From the NCBI GenBank assembly GCA_018714845.1, contig DVMR01000038.1, forward strand, positions 1 through 34,715: a stretch of 34,715 bases of DNA, written 5' to 3'. Each line of letters opens with the position of its first letter. The first letter of the stretch is position 1. Source of the DNA: Candidatus Ventrousia excrementavium. GTDB lineage: Bacteria; Bacillota; Clostridia; Oscillospirales; Butyricicoccaceae. Shown one piece after another: positions 7,945 to 16,361 of the stretch. A program made the position numbers and the translations under genes. The notes beneath the pieces were generated by a model that saw only the letters and a program-made list of their open reading frames with translations, had not been told where the DNA came from and searched no databases.

Positions 7945-8619
7945 ATGAGCCGAGAGATTGGGAAAAACATCCGTCGCCTGCGCACGGAAAAGGGTATGAC
8001 GCAGGAGGAGCTGGCGCAGCAGCTGCATGTGACGCGGCAGGCCGTGTCGCTGTGGGAGACCGGCAAAAGCCTGCCGGACGTCGAGATGCTGCAAAGCGTC
8101 GGCGAGCTGTTCGGGCAGGACCTGCAAAGCATGCTGGGCAGCGCCCCGACGGCCGGTGAAAAGCGCCGCCGCGCGCTGAAAATCGCCGGTCTGGCCGGAG
8201 TGATGGCGCTGGGCCTGGCCGTGCTGCTGGCGCTGGAGGTCATAATCGAGTGGGGGATGAATCAGTGGAACGTGACGCTGCCCATTCTGGCGATGCGGCT
8301 GCGCTCGGCCAATGTGGCGGTCATTACGCCCGCAGTGCAGTGCCTGTGGGGATGGTGCGGCATCCGGCTGGTTTTGCATTGGGCGGGGCGGTGGCCGGCT
8401 CGACGCTGGCAGCAGTGGGTGCTGGCAGCCGGTGCAGCCCTGTGTACGGTCTATTTTGCTGCGGCGCTTATCGATGAGCTTTACATTTATGGGGTTCCCA
8501 CAATTTTCAGACTGCATCACTGGGTGAGCGGCATCAATGACCGGCCAGGACTTTTTGTCATTTTCGGAATATCCCTGGGCCAGTGGCCGGGAAGGCAGGC
8601 CAAAGTCCTGCAAAAATAG
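7945..8619 (+). CDS. XRE-family HTH protein with C-terminal membrane domain (copy 1)
   Basis: A 224-residue protein. An N-terminal Cro/C1-type helix-turn-helix (about 5-60, with MTQEELAQQLHVTRQAVSLWE) is joined by a basic linker (EKRRRALK) to a membrane segment near 80-98 and about three further hydrophobic stretches. By family, it binds DNA at the membrane and presumably senses something there; targets are unknown. The ATG at 7945 is chosen because the in-frame GTG at 7936 lies within the GGGGG ribosome binding site. The next gene is a tandem paralogue 20 bases downstream. About the first 290 bases, including the leader, are nearly the same in both (about ten differences), while the membrane halves have diverged strongly. 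Confidence 0.87.
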   Translation: MSREIGKNIRRLRTEKGMTQEELAQQLHVTRQAVSLWETGKSLPDVEMLQSVGELFGQDLQSMLGSAPTAGEKRRRALKIAGLAGVMALGLAVLLALEVIIEWGMNQWNVTLPILAMRLRSANVAVITPAVQCLWGWCGIRLVLHWAGRWPARRWQQWVLAAGAALCTVYFAAALIDELYIYGVPTIFRLHHWVSGINDRPGLFVIFGISLGQWPGRQAKVLQK

Positions 8620-8638
8620 GAAAGGGGGGGTGCTTTTC

Positions 8639-9310
8639 ATGAGTCGTGAGATTGGGAAAAACATCCGGCGCCTGCGCATGGAAAAGGGTATGACGCAGGA
8701 GGAGCTGGCGCAGCAGCTGCATGTGACGCGGCAGGCCGTGTCACTGTGGGAGACCGGCAAAAGCCTGCCGGACGTCGAGATGCTGCAAAGCGTTGGCGAG
8801 CTGTTCGGGCAGGACCTGCAAAGCATGCTGGGCAGCGTCCCGACGTCCGGTGAAAAGCGCCGCCGCGCGCTGAAAATCGCCGATCTGGCCGGAGTGATGG
8901 CGCTGGGCCTGGCCGTGCTGTTGGCGCTGGAAGCCGTCATGGAACAAACGCAGTTTTTTCATGAATCGTGGTTTGCCCGGCTGCGATGGTGGGAGATGTA
9001 TTTTATCCGTCAGGCAATCTGCGCCATGTGGGGTATCTGCGCGGTAAGGATTCTGGTGGCTGCACAGGGGCGCTGGCAGCGAAAACGCTGGCAGAATATC
9101 GTGTTTGTGGTCTGCGCCGTGCTGATGGGTTTGTACACACTGAGCTTTTTGAGCATTTTCGGGCTGGACATCAAATGGCCAGGCGGCCTGTGGCAGACAG
9201 TCGGCATCAAGCTGATGTTTGCCTTTGACGATTTTACAGAGCGTGCCTATCTTTTCGTCATTCTGGGTCTTGGCCTCGGCCTGGGCTGGCGGAAAAAGGA
9301 CAGGGCATAG
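8639..9310 (+). CDS. XRE-family HTH protein with C-terminal membrane domain (copy 2)
   Basis: A 223-residue tandem paralogue of the preceding gene. The HTH region (1-65) and the first membrane segment are almost the same as in copy 1. The C-terminal half shares only scattered positions (a C-WG-C-R pattern and GRW followed by RW) and has its own hydrophobic segments up to VILGLGLGLGW. The ATG at 8639 follows the same G-rich ribosome binding site as copy 1. An in-frame ATG at 8537 lies inside copy 1 and lacks a site. With a 20-base gap and no promoter between, the two are probably co-transcribed and may bind the same operator. Confidence 0.87.
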   Translation: MSREIGKNIRRLRMEKGMTQEELAQQLHVTRQAVSLWETGKSLPDVEMLQSVGELFGQDLQSMLGSVPTSGEKRRRALKIADLAGVMALGLAVLLALEAVMEQTQFFHESWFARLRWWEMYFIRQAICAMWGICAVRILVAAQGRWQRKRWQNIVFVVCAVLMGLYTLSFLSIFGLDIKWPGGLWQTVGIKLMFAFDDFTERAYLFVILGLGLGLGWRKKDRA

Positions 9311-9340
9311 AATATTCGGCCCCCGCGCCGCTGAACAAAA

Positions 9341-9375
9341 AATGCCTTGCAAGCTGATATGCAAGGCATTATAAT
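9341..9375 (+). promoter_or_regulatory. Promoter of the TetR gene inside an 11-bp palindrome (candidate operator)
   Basis: AATGCCTTGCA (9341-9351) and TGCAAGGCATT (9360-9370) form a perfect inverted repeat with an 8-base gap. The -35 TTGCAA (9347-9352) and -10 TATAAT (9370-9375) are 17 bases apart, so the palindrome spans the promoter. A bound repressor would block RNA polymerase, the usual geometry for TetR autoregulation. Six A residues precede the hairpin, so it could also act as a terminator on the minus strand, but no minus-strand gene ends here. Confidence 0.7.
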
Positions 9376-9419
9376 TACAATAATAAACATTGCGAATCAA
9401 TGCGGGGGAGTGGCGCGAC

Positions 9420-10043
9420 ATGGCAGATTATGCGACCAGAGAGCGGATTTTTGAGGCCATCGAACAGACCATCATCGAGCTGGGCATCGAGGCTGTTACG
9501 TTTGCAGAAATCGCAGCGCGCGTTCACATGCAGCCCAGCAGCCTGACTTATTATTTTCCGCAGAAGGATGATATGCTGGCCGAGTTTTTCAGCTGGTGGC
9601 TGACCACATCAAGAGGGCGGCCGGATGAGCGGGTTTTAGATGTGAAGTCGCAGACGCCGGAGCAGGCGGTGCGTGAGCTGTGCGACTGGGTTGATTACAT
9701 GATTGTGAACGCGCCGTTTGAGCATCCGGTCATCCGCGCCATTGTGCGCTCGAGCCTTGTGGGGGCCGAGCGCGACGACCGCTATTACCGCCTGGCGGGC
9801 GAGATTATGCGCAATGGCGTTCAGAATGTGCAGGATGCATTTGCCCAGTTTTTGCCGTTTGGGATTTTTGACACTCAGCGGTACCAGTTTGCCGTTATAG
9901 AGTTTTCCAATGCCATTGTGGGAAATCAGGTCATGGGCTTTTTTGATATTGAGCTTCCCCGCCAGCAGGAGGTCATGCAGGCGGCGGCAGAGCGCGTCAA
10001 GCGCACGATTCTGAAAGACGGGCTGTATCCGCCCAAAAAATGA
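9420..10043 (+). CDS. TetR/AcrR-family transcriptional regulator
   Basis: A 207-residue regulator. The N-terminal TetR helix-turn-helix covers about residues 5-55 (VTFAEIAARVHMQPSSLTYYFPQKDDML). The C-terminal ligand-binding helices are family-variable and give no ligand. The ATG at 9420 follows GGGGGAG; an in-frame ATG at 9390 is less well placed. The gene has its own promoter within a palindrome and a strong terminator, so it is a single-gene unit. The neighbouring lipoprotein genes, transcribed towards it from the other strand, are possible but unproven targets. Confidence 0.92.
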   Translation: MADYATRERIFEAIEQTIIELGIEAVTFAEIAARVHMQPSSLTYYFPQKDDMLAEFFSWWLTTSRGRPDERVLDVKSQTPEQAVRELCDWVDYMIVNAPFEHPVIRAIVRSSLVGAERDDRYYRLAGEIMRNGVQNVQDAFAQFLPFGIFDTQRYQFAVIEFSNAIVGNQVMGFFDIELPRQQEVMQAAAERVKRTILKDGLYPPKK

Positions 10044-10047
10044 AAAG

Positions 10048-10073
10048 CGGCCGGAAAGCCTCCGGCCGTTTTT
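10048..10073 (+). terminator. Intrinsic terminator of the TetR gene
   Basis: CGGCCGGA and TCCGGCCG form an 8-bp stem with a 5-base loop followed by TTTTT, starting 5 bases after the stop codon. Confidence 0.93.
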
Positions 10074-10160
10074 CTTTCCCTTCTGTTTTATCTGCTAAAC
10101 AGTGTGCATTTCCTGAGAAAATGCAGCCGCGATGTCGTAAAGTTCAGAGTGGTAAGCAAA

Positions 10161-10210
10161 CGTATGCGCTGCCGCACAGCCTGGTATTGACTGCCCCGAC
10201 AGCGCATACG
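10161..10210. repeat. Inverted repeat in the convergent intergenic region
   Basis: CGTATGCGCT (10161-10170) and AGCGCATACG (10201-10210) are perfect complements around a 30-base loop. GCAAA before the left arm can pair with TTTGC (10215-10219) across a short bulge. It lies between the convergent TetR and lipoprotein genes. No T-run follows on the minus strand, so a plain terminator is not evident. Nothing else is recognised in 10074-10241. Confidence 0.45.
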
Positions 10211-10241
10211 GGGATTTGCCGATGTCCGCTATGCCGCTGGC

Positions 10242-11777
10242 TTATCGGAAGGACAGGTCATAGGGAAGCGCCGTCGAATAGCAGGCTTCCAGTGCATCGC
10301 CGATTTCCAGCTCATTGCTGAATACATGACACGAGCAGCCACCCAGGATGGGAATCATGGCGGCGTCCTCGTCAATGACGATGCGGAAAATCTCGCTGTA
10401 CAGCTCCTGTCGCTGGTCTCTGTCGGGGTTGGCCACGGCCTCGGCGTACAGCTCGTCAACGCGGGTGTTGCTGTAGTGGGCGAAATTCATCTGGCCGCCG
10501 GTGGTGAACATCGACATCCACGAGGCAGGGTTGCTGCCCAGTCCCACGTCCAGGACAAACAGGTCAACATTGCCGGCAAAGGCGTCGCTGATAAAGGCGT
10601 TGATTTCTGCAATTTCGATTTCGCTGGTGATGCCGATCTCTGTCAGATTGGCCTGAATGACTTCAGCATAGTCGGCAGCTGCTTCATAGGTCTGGATGGT
10701 CAGGGGACGCAAGCCTTCACCATTGGGGTATCCGGCTTCGGCCAGGAGTTCCCGGGCTTTTTCGGGGTCATAGCTGTAGCCTTCAACGCCCTCCGGCCCT
10801 TCGACGGCAACGCTGGGCAGGGGAGTGGTGAGCACAGTTGCGCGGCCGTCATAGATGACGTCGTTGCACATCTGCTTGTCAATGGCATAGCTGATGGCCT
10901 TGCGCACCAGCACATCGTCGTAAGGGGCAATCGTATGGTTGAGCCAGGCAAACGTGACGCCCGTACCATCTTCAACCACGCAGGTCACCTTGCCGGACTG
11001 CTCGAGTGTTTCGATGTGGTCAAAAGAGACGGCAACAGAATAATCCACCTCGCCGGTCTCAAGAGCGGTCGCAATGGTGAAAGTGTCGGGGATGACTTTG
11101 ATTTCGCAGTTTTTAATAGACGCCTCGCCGCGGTAATAGTCGGGGAAAGCTGAAAGCACCAGTCTGTCGCCCGGATTGTGCGAAACCACCTGATAAGGTC
11201 CGCTGCCGACCGGCTGGGTGCCGAAGTCGCCGCCCGCCGCCTCGTGTGCGGCTTTGGACAGGATAAAGCAGTTGTTGAAGTTTTCAAAAAAAGCGGGATC
11301 AGGGGCGCTGAAAGTGACAACGACGGTGCTGTCATCCGGGGCCTCGCAGCCGGCAATGCTGTAGCTGTAGGACGCAAGAGCCGCTGACGAGCGGAACAGC
11401 TCGATGGAATAGAGCACATCGTCGACGGTCAGGGCTGAGCCGTCGTGGAACAACACGTCGTCGCGCAGGGTAAAGGTATAGGACAGACCGTCTTCAGAAA
11501 CCGTGTAGCTTTCGGCAATGCGCATCAGGGGCTCTTCAGCACCCAGAGGCAGCCAGGTGAGCGTGTCATAAACGCAGGAGCTGGCATATGTTTCGGCGCC
11601 GGACGCCATACGGCTCGGGTCGAGGCTGGAAACGTCAGACGTAGTGGCGATGACCAGTGTGTCTGATTGTGTTGTGTCTGAGTCTGATTGCGATGTGTCG
11701 GCATCGTTGCTCTGGCAGGCAGTCAGCGGGACGGCCAGCAGGCAGAGAGCAAGCAGCAGTGAGAGCTTCTTTTTCAT
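10242..11777 (-). CDS. Oligopeptide/nickel-type ABC substrate-binding lipoprotein (SBP_bac_5), copy A
   Basis: A 511-residue extracytoplasmic binding protein of the family containing OppA, DppA and NikA. The signal peptide ends in LTAC (lipidated Cys21), followed by a short Ser/Asp/Gln linker. The SBP_bac_5 fold starts at TLVIATTSDVSSLDPSRM. Family landmarks include YTFTLRDDVLFHDGSALTVDDV and PVGSGPYQVVSHNPGDRL. It presumably captures peptides or similar solutes, but no permease or ATPase gene of this class is in the window, so it must share a transporter encoded elsewhere. It is a clear tandem paralogue of the gene at 11930-13471, and it has its own promoter. Confidence 0.92.
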   Translation of the reverse strand: MKKKLSLLLALCLLAVPLTACQSNDADTSQSDSDTTQSDTLVIATTSDVSSLDPSRMASGAETYASSCVYDTLTWLPLGAEEPLMRIAESYTVSEDGLSYTFTLRDDVLFHDGSALTVDDVLYSIELFRSSAALASYSYSIAGCEAPDDSTVVVTFSAPDPAFFENFNNCFILSKAAHEAAGGDFGTQPVGSGPYQVVSHNPGDRLVLSAFPDYYRGEASIKNCEIKVIPDTFTIATALETGEVDYSVAVSFDHIETLEQSGKVTCVVEDGTGVTFAWLNHTIAPYDDVLVRKAISYAIDKQMCNDVIYDGRATVLTTPLPSVAVEGPEGVEGYSYDPEKARELLAEAGYPNGEGLRPLTIQTYEAAADYAEVIQANLTEIGITSEIEIAEINAFISDAFAGNVDLFVLDVGLGSNPASWMSMFTTGGQMNFAHYSNTRVDELYAEAVANPDRDQRQELYSEIFRIVIDEDAAMIPILGGCSCHVFSNELEIGDALEACYSTALPYDLSFR

Positions 11778-11823
11778 CGGGGGTCCTCCTTTGGGTTTTG
11801 CGTGACAACGCTTGACTTTATGT

Positions 11824-11852
11824 ATTATAGAGAAAACGCCCCGGGTTGTCTA
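11824..11852 (-). promoter_or_regulatory. Candidate promoter of lipoprotein copy A
   Basis: On the minus strand TAGACA (11847-11852), a 17-base spacer and TATAAT (11824-11829), 46 bases upstream of the ATG. AAAGGAGG follows as ribosome binding site. Confidence 0.65.
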
Positions 11853-11929
11853 CCGAATAGCTCTCGAAATTTGCATGTATTTTTCGGAAAGCATCTGCTG
11901 CCGGGCGCATTGCCACGACCTACGCCGCT

Positions 11930-13471
11930 TTATTGGAAAGACAGGTCGTAGGGATTAAGCATCAGGTAAGCATTATCCAGTGCGTTACCGATCTCCACTT
12001 CGTTGCTGACTGCGTGGCACATGGAGCGCCCTAGAATGGGGGACACAACGGCATCCTCATCAATGATAATGTTGAAAATTTCATTGTACAGTTCCTGCCG
12101 CCGAGTACTGTCGGGTTCGGCCACGGCCTCGGCATACAGCTCGTCGACACGGGCGTTGCTGTATCGGGGGAAATTCATCTGGCCGTCGGTGGTGAACATC
12201 GCAATGTACGGAGCCGCGTTGCCGCCCAATCCCGCGCTCATAATAGCCAGATCCACGTTGCCGACAGCGGCATCGCTGATAAAGGCATTGGTTTCCAGGG
12301 TTTCGATTTCACTGGTGATGCCGATGTCCGCCAGGTTGGCCTGAATGACCTCGGCATAACTGCCGATGCTGTCAATGGTCTGAATAGTCAGGGGACGCAG
12401 CCCTTCTCCGCCTGGATATCCGGCCTCAGCCAGAAGCTCCCGGGCCTTTTCGGGGTCATAGCTGTAGCTTTCAACGTCCTGCAACCCATCAAAAGCAAAG
12501 CTGGGCAGAGGCGTGGGGTTGAGGTATGCATAACCGGCGCAGGCCACGTCGCTGCACATCTGCCGGTCAATGGCGTAGCTGATGGCCTTGCGCACCAGTA
12601 CGTTGTCATAAGGGGGATTTTGATGGATGCCGTAGGCAAAAATACTGCCCGTGCCCTCGCGGATCTCACAGGCCACTTTGCCGGACTGCTTGAGTGTTTC
12701 GATGTGGTCGAAAGAGACGTCGATTGAATAATGAACTTCACCGGTCTCGAGGGCGGTTGCAATGGTAAAGGCGTCGGGAATGATTTTGACTTGGCAGTTT
12801 TTAATGGACGCCTCGCCGCGGTAATAGTCGGGAAAAGCTGAAAGTACCAGCCTGTCGCCTGGAGTGTGTGAAACCAGTTGATAAGGCCCGCTGCCGACCG
12901 GCTGGGTGCCAAAATTTCCTCCCGCTGCTTCATGCGCGGCTTTGGGCAGGATAAAGCACCAGTTGAGGTTTTCAAAAAAGGCGGGGTCCGGGGCGCTGAG
13001 AGTGACGACGACGGTGTTGTCGTCCGGGGCCTCGCAGCCGGCAATGCTGTAGCTGAAGGAAGCAAGGCTGGCCGATGAGCGGAACAGCTCGATGGAATAG
13101 AGCACGTCGTCGGCGGTCAGGGCTGAGCCGTCGTGAAACAGCACGTCGTCGCGCAGAGTAAAGGTATAGGTCAGACCGTCGTCAGAAACCGTGCAGCTTT
13201 CGGCAATGCGCATCAGGGACTCTTCAGCACCCAGAGGCAGCCAGGTGAGCGTGTCGTAGATGTATGAGCCGACGTTAAGCTCGGCGCTGGACGCTATATG
13301 GCCGGGGTCAAGGCTGGCGATGTCAAACGCAGTGGCGATGACCAGTGTGTCTGAGTCTGACTGTGCTGTGTCTGAGTCTGATTGCGATGTGCCGGGGTCG
13401 TTGCTCTGGCAGGCAGTCAGCGGGACGGCCAGCAGGCAGAGAGCAAGCAGCAGTGAGAGCTTCTTTTTCAT
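11930..13471 (-). CDS. Oligopeptide/nickel-type ABC substrate-binding lipoprotein (SBP_bac_5), copy B
   Basis: A 513-residue paralogue of copy A, with the same signal peptide and lipobox (Cys21) and, by eye, roughly three quarters of residues the same. The Ser/Asp linker is slightly longer through extra QSDSDT-type repeats. Differences cluster in likely ligand-contact stretches (for example SIFAYGIHQNPPYDN against VTFAWLNHTIAPYDD in copy A) and at the C-terminus, so the two copies may bind different ligands. It has an independent consensus promoter. No clear terminator separates it from copy A. Confidence 0.92.
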   Translation of the reverse strand: MKKKLSLLLALCLLAVPLTACQSNDPGTSQSDSDTAQSDSDTLVIATAFDIASLDPGHIASSAELNVGSYIYDTLTWLPLGAEESLMRIAESCTVSDDGLTYTFTLRDDVLFHDGSALTADDVLYSIELFRSSASLASFSYSIAGCEAPDDNTVVVTLSAPDPAFFENLNWCFILPKAAHEAAGGNFGTQPVGSGPYQLVSHTPGDRLVLSAFPDYYRGEASIKNCQVKIIPDAFTIATALETGEVHYSIDVSFDHIETLKQSGKVACEIREGTGSIFAYGIHQNPPYDNVLVRKAISYAIDRQMCSDVACAGYAYLNPTPLPSFAFDGLQDVESYSYDPEKARELLAEAGYPGGEGLRPLTIQTIDSIGSYAEVIQANLADIGITSEIETLETNAFISDAAVGNVDLAIMSAGLGGNAAPYIAMFTTDGQMNFPRYSNARVDELYAEAVAEPDSTRRQELYNEIFNIIIDEDAVVSPILGRSMCHAVSNEVEIGNALDNAYLMLNPYDLSFQ

Positions 13472-13503
13472 CAGGGGTCCTCCTTTGTTTTAGTGTGATA
13501 ATG

Positions 13504-13541
13504 CACTATATTATTATAGTGGATGAGCTTTAAGATGTCAA
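13504..13541 (-). promoter_or_regulatory. Consensus sigma-A promoter of lipoprotein copy B with palindrome over the -10
   Basis: On the minus strand TTGACA (13536-13541), exactly 17 bases, and TATAAT (13513-13518): a perfect match to the consensus. CACTATA and TATAGTG (13504-13510 and 13515-13521) form a 7-4-7 palindrome over the -10 box, a candidate operator. Confidence 0.75.
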
Positions 13542-13658
13542 CCGAATAACTTCCAAAATTTATATAGATGTGTGGATGCCGCTGTCGGGCGCGCGGGCTT
13601 TTTGATTCTAACCCACGGCGCGCGCGCATATGCTTGTCTTACAAAGGAGTGACAAGCT

Positions 13659-16361
13659 GTGCAGTATCCGATCGACCCCATCAACGGACTGAATGACCGA
13701 CAGATTGAGGAAATGCGGCGCAGATATGGCTCGAACGAGCTGCCGCACAAGCCGGGCCAAAGCTTTTGGCGGCATTTTCTCGCCGCCTTCGGCGACCCCA
13801 TCATCAAGATTCTGATGCTGGCGCTGGGCGCCAATCTGCTTTTGCTGCTGCGCGGTGCTGACTGGTACGAGCCGGTCGGCATTGCGGCAGCCGTGTTTCT
13901 GGCGACCTTTGTTTCCACGGTGTCAGAATACGGCAGCGAGGCAGCTTTTTTGAAATTGCAGGAAGAAGCGGCGCGCACCAGCTGCCGCGTGCGGCGGAAT
14001 GGAAAGGTGCGGACCCTGCCCATCGGCGAGCTGGTGCCGGGCGACGTGGTTCTGCTCGAAGCGGGCGACAAGGTCCCGGCTGACGGCGTTATGCTGTCGG
14101 GACTTGTGCGGGTCGACCAGTCGGCGCTGAGCGGCGAGAGCCGCGAAGAGACCAAGCGCCCGGGGTCCATGGCCGAGCCGCAGCATTGGGATCTGGGCGA
14201 CGGGCGGCTGGTGTACCGCGGCAGCGTCGTCACCGAGGGCGAGGCGGCGATGGTGGTCGGGCGCGTGGGACAGCACACCTTTTTAGGCGGTATGGCGGCG
14301 CAGCTGCAGGAGCAGGTCCGGCAGAGCCCGCTCAAGGTGCGGCTCGAGCATCTGGCGGGGGCGCTCAGCCGCATGGGGTACCTGGCTGCGGCGCTGGTGG
14401 CGCTGGCCGACCTGTTTCAGGGCATTGTCATGCAAAACGGCTTTGACCCGGCGCGCATTGTACAGAGCCTGTCGTCCCTGCCCTTTGTGCTTGAGCAGCT
14501 GCTGCACGCGGCGACACTGTCCATCACGGTCGTCGTCGTCGCCGTGCCCGAGGGTCTGCCCATGATGATTACGCTGGTGCTGTCAGCCAATATGCTGCGC
14601 ATGCAGCGCGACAACGTCATGGTGCGCAAACTGGTCGGCATTGAGACGGCGGGCAGCCTGAACATTCTGTTTACCGACAAGACGGGGACATTGACCCGCG
14701 GACGGCCGACGGTGGCCGGCATCGTCGGCGGGGACGGGAAGAGCATCGCGCCGGGGGCGCTTCGATCCATGCCGCTGTGGGGAGCGGTGGCGCTGGGCTG
14801 CCGGGCCAACACGGCGTCCAGCCTGACGGGCGGCCGTGCAGTCGGCGGCAACATGACTGACCGCGTGCTGCTCGAGCTGGCCGGCGACGGCGCGCCGGAG
14901 CCCGTTGCCGAGCGCCTGCCTTTTGATTCGCGCTATAAATATTCGGCCGTGCGTCTGCAAAGCGGGACTGTGCTCGTCAAAGGTGCGCCGGACAGACTGA
15001 TGCCCTGCTGCCGGTCAATGCTGGACCCGGGGACAGGACAGCAGCGGCCCTTTTCGCCCGCGGCCGTGCAGGCGGCTGTGTCGGCTGCCGCGTCCGAGGG
15101 GATGCGGGTCATCTGTCTGGCCCAGGGGGGCGAGATGCCGACACCCGAGCGCCTGCCGCAGGGCATGACCTTTGTCGCGGCGGTGCTCATCAACGACGAA
15201 CCGCGGCCTGAAGCGGCGCGCGCTGTCGAAGAAGCGCTGGGAGCGGGCGTCCAGGTCGTCATGATGACAGGCGACAGCCGCGAAACAGCGACCGCCATCG
15301 CCCGGCGGTGCGGCATTTTGGGCGTGTCGGCTGAGGGAGTATTCACTGGCGAGCAGCTGCGCAGCATGACGGATGACGAGGTGCGCGCGCGCATGAAGGA
15401 TCTGCGCGTCGTCGCGCGGTCTCTGCCCGAGGACAAGAGCCGGCTGGTGCGGCTGGCGCAGAAAAACGGTCTGGTCACCGGCATGACGGGCGACGGCGTC
15501 AACGACGCACCGGCGCTCAAGCTGGCCGACGTCGGCTTTGCCATGGGCAGCGGCACCGAGGTGGCGCGCGAGGCCAGCGACATTGTCATTTTAGACGGCA
15601 ACTTCCGCTCGATTACCCGAGCCATCCGATACGGGCGAACGCTGTTTCTCAGCATCCGAAAATTTGTCGTTTTTCAGCTGACCATGAATCTGTGCGCTGT
15701 CGGCGTGTCGGTTGTAGCGCCTCTGCTCGGCGTCGACGCGCCGGTCACAGTCATGCAGATGCTGTGGATTAACATCATCATGGACACCCTGGCCGGACTG
15801 GCCTTTGCCGGCGAGCCGGCCAGCCCCGGCTGCATGCGCGAAAAGCCCAAGCGCCGCGACGAGCCGGTGCTCGGCCGGTATGAAAAAGGAAAAATCGCCG
15901 CCATGGGCGGCATCACGGTCGCAATGTGCCTTTTGTTTTTAAAACTGCCGTTTTTCCGCGGCCTGTACCGTCCCCATCCGCAGGATTTGTACTTTATGAC
16001 GGGATTTTTCACCTTTTTTGTGTTCTGCGGCCTGTTCAACGCCTTCAACGCCCGCGCTGTGCGCCTCAACATGGGGGCGGGGCTTTTCAAAAATCCCTTC
16101 TTCCTGCCCGTAATGGGCCTGGCCGCTGTGGTGCAGACCGTGCTCATTTACTTTGGCGGCAGCCTGTTCCGCACAGCGCCGCTGACACCGCGGGAGCTGC
16201 TGACGTCGGTCGCACTGGCCCTTTTCGTCATACCGCTGTACCTTGTTGTGCAAATTTACCGACAGGGCGGACGCCTGCGGCGCGTCAGGGTCTTGCGCAC
16301 CATGCGTCATCAATGGTATGATAACGGAAGAAATCTCAACGAAAGCGAGCGAGCCCGATGA
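13659..16361 (+). CDS. P-type calcium-transporting ATPase (P2 type)
   Basis: A 900-residue P2-type cation pump, normal for the family, likely exporting Ca2+ from the cytoplasm. In order it shows an N-terminal cation-ATPase domain, the actuator motif SGES (usually TGES) near residue 155, PEGLP in membrane helix 4 near 300, phosphorylated Asp340 in DKTGTLT, GDGVNDAP near 610, and a sixth helix with NIIMDTLAGLAFAGEP. PEGLP together with N-x-x-M-D favours Ca2+ over Na+/K+ or heavy metals. The start is GTG at 13659 behind AAAGGAG, since no in-frame ATG fits. Its stop overlaps the ATG of the PhzF-like gene (ATGA), implying translational coupling. Confidence 0.93.
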   Translation: MQYPIDPINGLNDRQIEEMRRRYGSNELPHKPGQSFWRHFLAAFGDPIIKILMLALGANLLLLLRGADWYEPVGIAAAVFLATFVSTVSEYGSEAAFLKLQEEAARTSCRVRRNGKVRTLPIGELVPGDVVLLEAGDKVPADGVMLSGLVRVDQSALSGESREETKRPGSMAEPQHWDLGDGRLVYRGSVVTEGEAAMVVGRVGQHTFLGGMAAQLQEQVRQSPLKVRLEHLAGALSRMGYLAAALVALADLFQGIVMQNGFDPARIVQSLSSLPFVLEQLLHAATLSITVVVVAVPEGLPMMITLVLSANMLRMQRDNVMVRKLVGIETAGSLNILFTDKTGTLTRGRPTVAGIVGGDGKSIAPGALRSMPLWGAVALGCRANTASSLTGGRAVGGNMTDRVLLELAGDGAPEPVAERLPFDSRYKYSAVRLQSGTVLVKGAPDRLMPCCRSMLDPGTGQQRPFSPAAVQAAVSAAASEGMRVICLAQGGEMPTPERLPQGMTFVAAVLINDEPRPEAARAVEEALGAGVQVVMMTGDSRETATAIARRCGILGVSAEGVFTGEQLRSMTDDEVRARMKDLRVVARSLPEDKSRLVRLAQKNGLVTGMTGDGVNDAPALKLADVGFAMGSGTEVAREASDIVILDGNFRSITRAIRYGRTLFLSIRKFVVFQLTMNLCAVGVSVVAPLLGVDAPVTVMQMLWINIIMDTLAGLAFAGEPASPGCMREKPKRRDEPVLGRYEKGKIAAMGGITVAMCLLFLKLPFFRGLYRPHPQDLYFMTGFFTFFVFCGLFNAFNARAVRLNMGAGLFKNPFFLPVMGLAAVVQTVLIYFGGSLFRTAPLTPRELLTSVALALFVIPLYLVVQIYRQGGRLRRVRVLRTMRHQWYDNGRNLNESERAR

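Noticed and set aside
7945-13471. Mobile element or prophage carrying the duplicated genes
   Set aside because: No transposase, recombinase, terminal inverted repeats, target duplications or tRNA attachment site seen.
13540-13658. Promoter and GC-rich dyads before the Ca2+-ATPase gene
   Set aside because: TTTATA-like and CGCGCG stretches are present, but no -35/-10 pair or stem with convincing geometry.
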